Origin: Clostridia bacterium
GTDB lineage: Bacteria > Bacillota_A > Clostridia > Christensenellales > Borkfalkiaceae
Assembly: GCA_017399665.1 (NCBI GenBank)
Contig: JAFQBR010000177.1
Location: forward strand, 1 to 9,905
Direction of reading: 5' to 3'
DNA length: 9,905 nucleotides
In this document: piece by piece, positions 1 to 5,294 of the stretch
How the letters are laid out: each line of letters opens with the position of its first letter
How positions within the stretch are numbered: position 1 is the first letter of the stretch
Notes under the pieces: generated by a model
Told to the model about the DNA's origin: nothing
The model's input: the letters and a program-made list of their open reading frames with translations, nothing else
Database searches by the model: none
Made by a program: the position numbers and the translations under genes

Positions 1-379
1 CTATCAAAAACACAGTAGTTATATCATTTTAAACGCTGCTTTATACGGTGTAACGCATAGAGAAATCGTTTTAGCATCACAAGTTGTTGCCGTTCATAAA
101 AACGACGACTTTGCTATCAGCGAGCTTGTTAGATTTAAAGATTATATTAACGAAACAGACGTTGAAGTTATAAGAAAACTAGGTATTATCTTACGTATTG
201 CAGAAAGCTTAGATAGAAGTATGGCTAGTTCAGTAGTTGGCATTAACTGTGACGTTTTGGGCGATTCAGTTATCATGAAAACTGAACTTGCAGGCGAAGC
301 AACTCTTGAAATTAAGGATGCAATGAATGCTTCTTCTGACTTTAGAAGAATCTTCAAGAAAAATCTTGATATTCTATAA
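1..379 (+). CDS. Ppx/GppA family phosphatase, C-terminal fragment
   Basis: This is a partial gene: the open frame enters at base 2 and ends with TAA at 377-379, leaving 125 residues. The fragment resembles the C-terminal HD-like helical domain of exopolyphosphatase/guanosine pentaphosphate phosphatases, which cleave phosphate from polyphosphate or pppGpp in the cytoplasm. Visible hallmarks are the opening YQKHSSYIILNA with the G-V-T-H-R-E stretch (residues 1-21), a VVAVHK segment (about 29-33), and LRIAESLDRS (about 64-73), which matches the conserved helix of this family. The catalytic actin-like N-terminal domains lie outside the window, so Ppx cannot be told from GppA. Other HD-domain proteins are less likely. 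The gene is followed by a strong hairpin with a T-run (446-498) that probably terminates its transcript. Confidence 0.8.
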   Translation, partial: YQKHSSYIILNAALYGVTHREIVLASQVVAVHKNDDFAISELVRFKDYINETDVEVIRKLGIILRIAESLDRSMASSVVGINCDVLGDSVIMKTELAGEATLEIKDAMNASSDFRRIFKKNLDIL

Positions 380-445
380 ACGATTTTTTAAATTGGCGGT
401 TGATTTCAGTAAATTTGCTACTAAAAAATAATTAAATAAACATTA

Positions 446-498
446 AAAGAGCATTTAACTCATATATTCTTGTATGAGAAAAGTGCTCTTTATTTTTT
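446..498 (+). terminator. Rho-independent terminator-like hairpin overlapping a start codon
   Basis: AAAGAGCA at 446-453 pairs perfectly with TGCTCTTT at 484-491. Pairing continues inward through TTT/AAG, is broken by an AA/AA internal mismatch, and resumes with CTCATA (459-464) against TATGAG (473-478), leaving a small loop. A T-run follows at 493-498. This has the shape of an intrinsic terminator for the upstream phosphatase gene. The ATG of the next gene (474-476) is part of the inner stem and the T-run falls in codons 7-9, so the element may also limit transcription or translation of that gene. Confidence 0.75.
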
Positions 499-1412
499 GC
501 TCTATTTTATTAACGCTAATAAGTCTTTTATCGGTTATTTTTTTACCAATTAAGAGCGAGGCAAAAGAAAATAAAAAAGATGTTATAGAAATTTGGCATA
601 TAGACGGTATGGAAGGCGGAATCGGCTCGCGAATAAACGTTATACAAAAATGCGCAAGTGCTTATATGAAAAGCACAAAATGTGTAATAAGAGTTCTTTC
701 ACATACCGTTTATTCTGCGGAAAATAGCTTCCAAAAGGGCGTTTATCCAGACCTTATTTCATATACAAACGGAATAAATTTACCTTATGAAAAATTGCTT
801 TCTTTTAATTATCTTGGTGAAAAGGTCTACTGCGCGAGTTGGTGTGCTGGCGGGTATTTATTAATTCAAAGAAAGGGTGAAACCTCAAAAAGCTTAATAG
901 TTTCACAGCAAGAGTATACAGTACCAATGCTTGCTATTGCTTTATCCGGTGTAAAATTGCCGATAAAAGAGGTCGTTTCATCAGATAAAGCTATATATAG
1001 CTTTTATGCAGATAAGTCTTGCGCTTTATTAGGTACTCAGCGTGATCTTTTTCGGCTTGAAAATAAGGGTATAGAAATAGATGCAGAGCCACTTAATGGC
1101 TTTAACGATTTATATCAAAAAATAAGCATTTTATGTGAGGAAAAAAAGTATAGCGCTGTAAAGAATTTTTTAAATTATTTTTTAACCTACGTAAAAAGCG
1201 AAGGTGCTTTAAAAAACATAGGGATGTTAACTAGCACAGGATATAACGGCAAATTATGTAACGAAAAACTAGCTGTTTACGCACGCTTTTCGCCGGAATA
1301 TACCACTCAAGCGTTGATAAATCGAGAGCAACTGCAAAAAATTCAAAATCTTGCAATAAATTTTGATAAAGAGCAAGAAAGTATAAAAAACGCTTTAAAA
1401 CGTTTGAAATAA
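474..1412 (+). CDS. Exported solute-binding-protein-like protein
   Basis: The 312-residue product starts with a classic Sec signal peptide: basic MRK, a hydrophobic core at about residues 4-24, and a possible cleavage site after KSEA near residue 30. There is no convincing lipobox, so it is probably secreted or held by its uncleaved signal rather than lipid-anchored. The mature start, VIEIWHIDGMEGGIGSR (about 37-53), followed by a PDLISY segment (about 92-97), resembles the first lobe of extracellular solute-binding proteins of ABC transporters. The ligand is unknown. No permease or ATPase gene is adjacent, so its role is uncertain. ATG 474 has no Shine-Dalgarno sequence upstream and sits in a hairpin. 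GTG 483 is the only other nearby start and also lies in the hairpin; an in-frame TAA at 456 rules out a start further upstream. The stop is 30 bases before murB, so cotranscription with murB is possible. Confidence 0.6.
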   Translation: MRKVLFIFCSILLTLISLLSVIFLPIKSEAKENKKDVIEIWHIDGMEGGIGSRINVIQKCASAYMKSTKCVIRVLSHTVYSAENSFQKGVYPDLISYTNGINLPYEKLLSFNYLGEKVYCASWCAGGYLLIQRKGETSKSLIVSQQEYTVPMLAIALSGVKLPIKEVVSSDKAIYSFYADKSCALLGTQRDLFRLENKGIEIDAEPLNGFNDLYQKISILCEEKKYSAVKNFLNYFLTYVKSEGALKNIGMLTSTGYNGKLCNEKLAVYARFSPEYTTQALINREQLQKIQNLAINFDKEQESIKNALKRLK

Positions 1413-1442
1413 AGAAATAATTAGTGTAAAATAGGAGAGGAG

Positions 1443-2321
1443 ATGCATATAGAAAGTTATATTGCAAATCTTACAAAGGCAAACGTTGTTTTTAAGGAAG
1501 GTGTTAGTCTTGCCAAGTATTGCACTTATGGTACGGGCGGTACTTGTAGAGTTATGGTTTTTCCAAAAAGTCATGAAGAGCTTTTAATTTGTTCAAACAC
1601 AAGTATTCCGCTTGCAGTAATAGGCTTTGGATCTAACGTGCTTTTTTCTGATTACGGCTTTGATGGTGTTATAGTCAATACTACTCAAATGAATAAAATC
1701 GAGCTTCGCGGTTCGCTTGTTGTTGCCCAAAGTGGGGCACTTCTTTCAAAAATAAGGGAATATGCAGAGCTAAACTGCCTTAGTGGGTTGGAATTTACCG
1801 AAGGAATACCGGCAACCGTTGGTGGGGCAGTATGTATGAATGCCGGTTGCTTTTCAAAAAGTATTGGCGAATACGTGGTATACGTTACAACTAATAAAGG
1901 TGTATACAACAATAATTCTTGTCAATTTGATTACCGAGCAAGTGTTTTTGATAAAAAAGCAGGGGAAATTATTTCTTCTGTTGCGCTTATGCTAAAACCT
2001 AGCGAAACGGATATAATTGAAGCCAAAAAGGAAAAGTTTAAGAAATTAAGAAAGAGCAGTCAGCCACACGGTAAAAGTTGCGGTTCGGTTTTTTTAAACG
2101 ACGGCTATTTTGCCGGCAAGGTCATTGACCAAGCGGGACTTAAGGGATATAGAATTGGCGGAGCTAAGGTATCCGAAAAACACGCGAATTTTATTATTAA
2201 CGAAGGCGGGGCTTCTGCCGATATTTACAAACTGATAAAATACATAAAAAGCCAAGTTTATTTATACTCCGGTATAAAGCTTAAAGAAGAACTTCGCTTT
2301 ATAGGAAGATTTGATGATTAA
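1443..2321 (+). CDS. murB: UDP-N-acetylenolpyruvoylglucosamine reductase MurB
   Basis: MurB is a cytoplasmic FAD enzyme that reduces UDP-GlcNAc-enolpyruvate to UDP-MurNAc with NADPH, the second committed step of peptidoglycan synthesis. The 292-residue product shows the FAD-binding signature GFGSNVLFSD (61-70), the loop GIPATVGGAVCMNAG (121-135), FDYRAS (162-167), and CGSVFLN (213-219) with Ser215 in the place of the catalytic serine. GAKVSEKHANFIIN (240-253) and the terminal KEELRFIG follow, with Glu283 as the likely proton-relay acid. Length and the FDYRAS motif fit the shorter type II enzymes of Gram-positives. The ATG has an AGGAG site at 1433-1437 with a 5-base gap. The gene overlaps the next by 8 bases, indicating translational coupling in a murB-PHP-whiA unit. 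Confidence 0.96.
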   Translation: MHIESYIANLTKANVVFKEGVSLAKYCTYGTGGTCRVMVFPKSHEELLICSNTSIPLAVIGFGSNVLFSDYGFDGVIVNTTQMNKIELRGSLVVAQSGALLSKIREYAELNCLSGLEFTEGIPATVGGAVCMNAGCFSKSIGEYVVYVTTNKGVYNNNSCQFDYRASVFDKKAGEIISSVALMLKPSETDIIEAKKEKFKKLRKSSQPHGKSCGSVFLNDGYFAGKVIDQAGLKGYRIGGAKVSEKHANFIINEGGASADIYKLIKYIKSQVYLYSGIKLKEELRFIGRFDD

Positions 2322-3087
2322 TTTTGATTTTCACACCCATACAAAATACAGTCACGGAAAAGGTACTGTTTTAGATAACGCTATAAGTGCGGCGCAAAAG
2401 GGTATTTGTGGCATTGGTATAACGGACCACGGCTTTTCACACCCGGCATTCGGCATGAGAAGGCGTAAGCTTGCCGATATGAGAAATGACTGTGATAATG
2501 CCCAAAAGCAAACGGGCGTTAAGGTTTTGTTGGGTATTGAATCAAATATTTTAGGTTTAAGCGGAAAAACTGACGTAAAAGAAAAAGATTACGAAAAATT
2601 AGATTTATTTCTTGCCGGTGTTCACCGCTTTGTTACTTACGATAAAATAAAAGATTATTTTAGGCTTTTCGGTGGCAATTTTATTAATGCAACCTTAAAA
2701 ACAAAGCCATCGCAATCACTTATTAAGTATACGACGGCTTGTTATATTAACGCTATTAAAAATAATCCGATAGATATTTTAACGCATTTAAACTTTCTTT
2801 GCTTTGCAGATAGCTTAGAGGTTGCAAAATGTTTAGCTGATTACGGCACTTATCTTGAAATTAATACTAAAAAAGTTCACCTTAGCGATGAAGAATGGCA
2901 AAATATAGTCGATAAAACCTCTGTTAATTTCGTTGTGGACTCAGACGCTCATTCGCCTGATAGAATTGGCGATACTGCCATATATGAAGAGCTTATACAA
3001 AGAGTGAATATTCCAGAAAGTAGAATACACAATATCAACGGTAAGCTTCCCACACTTAGATTTGCCGAGTTTAAGGAGAAACTATGA
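2314..3087 (+). CDS. PHP-domain phosphoesterase (YcdX/histidinol-phosphatase-like)
   Basis: The 257-residue product is a complete single-domain PHP protein, a metal-dependent phosphoesterase fold. The metal-ligand motifs appear in order: DFHTHTKYSHG (residues 5-15, His7/His9/His14), ITDHG (36-40), GIES with Glu76, AGVHRF with His104, THLNF with His158, and SDAHSPDRIGD with Asp211/His213. This full set argues for an active enzyme. The substrate cannot be read from sequence; YcdX-like phosphatase is as plausible as histidinol phosphatase, and no histidine-pathway gene is nearby. ATG 2314 is chosen over TTG 2311 because the AGGAAG at 2303-2308 is 5 bases from the ATG but only 2 from the TTG. It overlaps murB by 8 bases and whiA by 4, so the three are almost certainly cotranscribed. 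Confidence 0.88.
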   Translation: MINFDFHTHTKYSHGKGTVLDNAISAAQKGICGIGITDHGFSHPAFGMRRRKLADMRNDCDNAQKQTGVKVLLGIESNILGLSGKTDVKEKDYEKLDLFLAGVHRFVTYDKIKDYFRLFGGNFINATLKTKPSQSLIKYTTACYINAIKNNPIDILTHLNFLCFADSLEVAKCLADYGTYLEINTKKVHLSDEEWQNIVDKTSVNFVVDSDAHSPDRIGDTAIYEELIQRVNIPESRIHNINGKLPTLRFAEFKEKL

Positions 3088-4016
3088 ATCTTAACGAAAA
3101 AGTTAAATTAGAACTGTGCAAGCTAGGTTACGAGCAGACCTGCTGTAAGGTGGCTTCTCTTTCTGCTTTCGTTAGAACTGCTGGAAGCATTGTTGCAGAA
3201 GATAATAAATATGGTTTTTCTGTATCAACAAGCTCTGCTTGCGCTGAATATTATGCTGAAATTACAGAGCATTTATACGGTGCGCGCCCACTGTTTACTA
3301 TTGGTGGAAAAAGTAGTATTACGGGCTTTTCCGTGCTCGATAGTGATAGCTTGTCTATTTTAATCGATTTAGGTATAATTAAAATTGAAAACAATGGCAT
3401 TACCGTTGCAATCGAACCTGATGATTATCTTGTAGAAAACGAATGCTGTAAACGCGCTTACGTGCGCGGTGCGTTTTTAGGTGGCGGTTGTCTAACCGTT
3501 CCAGACGTAAAGGTAAAAAATGGTAGAACCGGTTATCACTTAGAGTTTGTTTTTTCTAAGTATCTTACCGCGCAACATTTTTCTTCATTGCTTGTTGAAG
3601 TTGGCTTTTTTCCAAAACTTATTGAAAGAAAGGGCAATTTTGTAGTTTATTTTAAACAGCACGAGGAAATAAAAGATATTTTAGTTTATATGGGCGCAAC
3701 CTCTGCAGTGTTTGAATTTTCAGATCTTGTGGTTATGCGTGAAGTAAAAAATAATACCAACCGGGTAACAAACTGTGAAATTTCAAACGTAAATAAACAG
3801 GTTGAGGCAAGTTTAAAGCAATGCGCGGCAATAAAAATTATTCAAGATACGATAGGGCTAGAAACCCTTTCGCCAGAGCTTGAAGCTACCGCAAAAGCGC
3901 GTATTAAATACAGCGATTATCCTTTAAGTGACCTTGCGGACCATCTTTGCGTTTCAAAAAGCTGTTTAAATCACCGTTTAAGAAAGCTTGTTGCTATAGC
4001 AGATAGTATTAAATAA
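3084..4016 (+). CDS. whiA: DNA-binding protein WhiA
   Basis: WhiA is a widely conserved Gram-positive DNA-binding protein, required for sporulation in Streptomyces and tied to cell division and envelope homeostasis in Bacillus. The 310-residue product has the LAGLIDADG-like N-terminal fold, with RAYVRGAFLGGGCL (124-137) and YHLEFVFSK (151-159). Next comes DILVYMGATSAVFEF (198-212), then NRVTNCEISNVNKQ (226-239). The C-terminal helix-turn-helix is SDLADHLCVSKSCLNHRLRKL (within 282-302), closely matching the family's SKSxxNHRLRKL signature. ATG 3084 overlaps the upstream TGA in an ATGA arrangement and has AAGGAG at 3073-3078. rapZ and yvcK, the frequent upstream partners of whiA, are absent here; the PHP gene abuts it directly. 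Transcription ends at the strong hairpin at 4037-4068. Confidence 0.95.
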   Translation: MNLNEKVKLELCKLGYEQTCCKVASLSAFVRTAGSIVAEDNKYGFSVSTSSACAEYYAEITEHLYGARPLFTIGGKSSITGFSVLDSDSLSILIDLGIIKIENNGITVAIEPDDYLVENECCKRAYVRGAFLGGGCLTVPDVKVKNGRTGYHLEFVFSKYLTAQHFSSLLVEVGFFPKLIERKGNFVVYFKQHEEIKDILVYMGATSAVFEFSDLVVMREVKNNTNRVTNCEISNVNKQVEASLKQCAAIKIIQDTIGLETLSPELEATAKARIKYSDYPLSDLADHLCVSKSCLNHRLRKLVAIADSIK

Positions 4017-4032
4017 TTTTATAAAAACTTAT

Positions 4033-4085
4033 AAAAAAGGCTTTTCACTGTTTTTAGTGAAAAGCCTTGATTTTTTTATTTTTTT
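4033..4085. terminator. Bidirectional intrinsic terminator between whiA and the peptidase
   Basis: A perfect 13-base-pair stem joins AAGGCTTTTCACT (4037-4049) to AGTGAAAAGCCTT (4056-4068) around a GTTTTT loop. A T-rich tail at 4071-4085 serves the + strand. The A-run at 4033-4038 gives a U-tract on the minus strand, so the element can end both the murB-PHP-whiA transcript and the converging peptidase transcript. Confidence 0.92.
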
Positions 4086-4090
4086 GTAAG

Positions 4091-5128
4091 TTATACACCT
4101 AAATAAAGCAAAATTAAAGAAAGAGTATTTTTAATGCCGTCAAAGTGTGTTCTTTCCATTCCGTGTGATGCGTGAACGCCCGTTCCTATTAATGCCCCTG
4201 GAATATCATAGCCTGCTGACCACATAGCTCCAATATCAGAACCGTAATAGGGATAAACGTCAATAGCATAGTCAAGATTATTATCTTTTGCAAGCTTAAT
4301 AAGTTCGCTTGTAAAATCATAATCGTAAGGGCCGTGAGAGTCTTTTGCGCAGATGCTTACTTGATGTTCGTTGCAGTTAAGATCTTTACCAATACAGCCC
4401 ATATCAACGCAAAGCATTTTTATTATATTGTTTGGAATATAGCTTGCACCGTGTCCAACCTCTTCGTACATTGTAACAAGCATTTTTACAGTATATTCTG
4501 GTGTAATATTATAATCTTTAAAGATTTTAAGTAGGGTAATAAATGCAACAACGCTTGCTTTATCATCAATAAAACGTGATTTTAAATAGCCAGAGGGGGT
4601 AACTGTTGTTTTAGGGTCTAAAGCGATATAATCACCTGTTTGAATGCCTAATTTTTGAATATCGGTCGCGTTTTTTACCACTTCGTCAAGGCGTACGTAC
4701 ATACTGTCTTCCGTGCGTGAAATACTGTCGCTATCTGCATAGACGTGCTTAGAAGGATTTACGGATAAAAACGTACCGCTGTATTTTTTGCCATCGCGTG
4801 TTATAACAGAACAATATTCTCCGTCAAAGGTTGTAAGAATGGGCGAGCCGATTTTTGTAAAATTAATTTTTGCGCCCGATATGCTTCTAACCATTGCGCC
4901 CAAAGTGTCTGCGTGGGCAGAAAGACCTAATGCCTCTTCTTTTTTGCCCTTAACAGTAATAATAAAGCAACCTTTGTTGGTGCGTTCAAATTGCGCGCCC
5001 AATTGCGTTGCATATTCTTTAAGTACGCTTTCAATTTCGCGATAGTAGCCTGTTGGGCTTGGCGTATTAAAAATTTTAAGTGCTGTTTCAAAATAGAAAT
5101 CTTTATATTTACAAACGTCTATTTTCAT
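4091..5128 (-). CDS. M42-family metallopeptidase (glutamyl aminopeptidase-like)
   Basis: M42 peptidases are cytoplasmic, cocatalytic two-metal aminopeptidases that usually form large dodecameric shells and trim peptides. The 345-residue product carries the expected ligands: SAHADTLGA (His72, Asp74), SRFIDDKAS (bridging Asp188), MYEEVGHG (Glu222 as base, Glu223 as ligand), CVDMG (Asp242), and the terminal SHGMERTH with a histidine ligand near 319-322. The middle section at about 95-175 fits the inserted tetrahedral-assembly domain. Start chosen: ATG at 5128 has GGAG (5136-5139) 7 bases upstream. The longer frame to 5185 would add 19 residues that run across the promoter, and ATG 5134 is too close to the GGAG. 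The gene is monocistronic, between a consensus promoter and a bidirectional terminator. Substrate specificity, including cellulase activity sometimes assigned to the family, cannot be inferred. Confidence 0.9.
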   Translation of the reverse strand: MKIDVCKYKDFYFETALKIFNTPSPTGYYREIESVLKEYATQLGAQFERTNKGCFIITVKGKKEEALGLSAHADTLGAMVRSISGAKINFTKIGSPILTTFDGEYCSVITRDGKKYSGTFLSVNPSKHVYADSDSISRTEDSMYVRLDEVVKNATDIQKLGIQTGDYIALDPKTTVTPSGYLKSRFIDDKASVVAFITLLKIFKDYNITPEYTVKMLVTMYEEVGHGASYIPNNIIKMLCVDMGCIGKDLNCNEHQVSICAKDSHGPYDYDFTSELIKLAKDNNLDYAIDVYPYYGSDIGAMWSAGYDIPGALIGTGVHASHGMERTHFDGIKNTLSLILLYLGV

Positions 5129-5156
5129 AATCATTCTCCAAAATTCTATTAGTTTA

Positions 5157-5185
5157 ATTATAATAAAATAGTAGTTGGATGTCAA
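5157..5185 (-). promoter_or_regulatory. Consensus sigma-70/SigA promoter of the M42 peptidase gene
   Basis: On the minus strand a perfect TTGACA (5180-5185) is separated by exactly 17 bases from a perfect TATAAT (5157-5162). The predicted transcript would begin near 5150, leaving a short leader before GGAG and ATG 5128. The -35 box shares bases with a 16-base palindrome at 5183-5198. Confidence 0.88.
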
Positions 5186-5198
5186 CTTAATTAAGTTG
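5183..5198. promoter_or_regulatory. Perfect 16-base palindrome, candidate operator
   Basis: CAACTTAATTAAGTTG is a perfect 8+8 palindrome overlapping the -35 element of the divergent peptidase promoter. A related imperfect palindrome of AAGTT and AACTT arms with a two-base gap lies at 5221-5232. A protein bound at 5183-5198 would be expected to block the peptidase promoter. The binding protein is unknown, and AT-rich spacer DNA can form such palindromes by chance. Confidence 0.4.
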
Positions 5199-5234
5199 CA
5201 ATGAATATATTTACTATCAAAAGTTAAAACTTGC

Positions 5235-5279
5235 GGTAAATTTACTTTACAAAAGTTTATAATTTATGGTAAAATTACC
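5235..5279 (+). promoter_or_regulatory. Promoter of HTH-NAD synthetase flanked by two similar inverted repeats
   Basis: A perfect TATAAT -10 box lies at 5258-5263. The -35 position at suitable spacing falls on the palindrome GTAAATTTAC (5236-5245, preceded by G); no good TTGACA match is seen there. A second inverted repeat, GGTAAAATTACC (5268-5279), covers the predicted transcription start. The two elements share a GGTAA-TTAC core, are about 33 bases centre to centre, and an extra TTTAC half-site lies at 5246-5250. This resembles paired repressor operators. AAGAGG at 5283-5288 is the ribosome site for ATG 5295. Confidence 0.55.
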
Positions 5280-5294
5280 GTTAAGAGGTATATT

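Noticed and set aside
380..445. Promoter for the exported protein gene in the 380-445 spacer
   Set aside because: A TTGATT at 400-405 is visible, but no convincing -10 box lies at the right distance; the AT-rich stretch offers many weak matches.
1231..1912. Minus-strand ORFs antisense to the solute-binding-like gene and murB
   Set aside because: They have no ribosome sites, no recognisable domains, and lie over confidently coding sequence on the other strand.
5129..5185. N-terminal extension of the M42 peptidase up to 5185
   Set aside because: The extra 19 residues run through the TATAAT box and promoter spacer, while GGAG is correctly placed only for ATG 5128.
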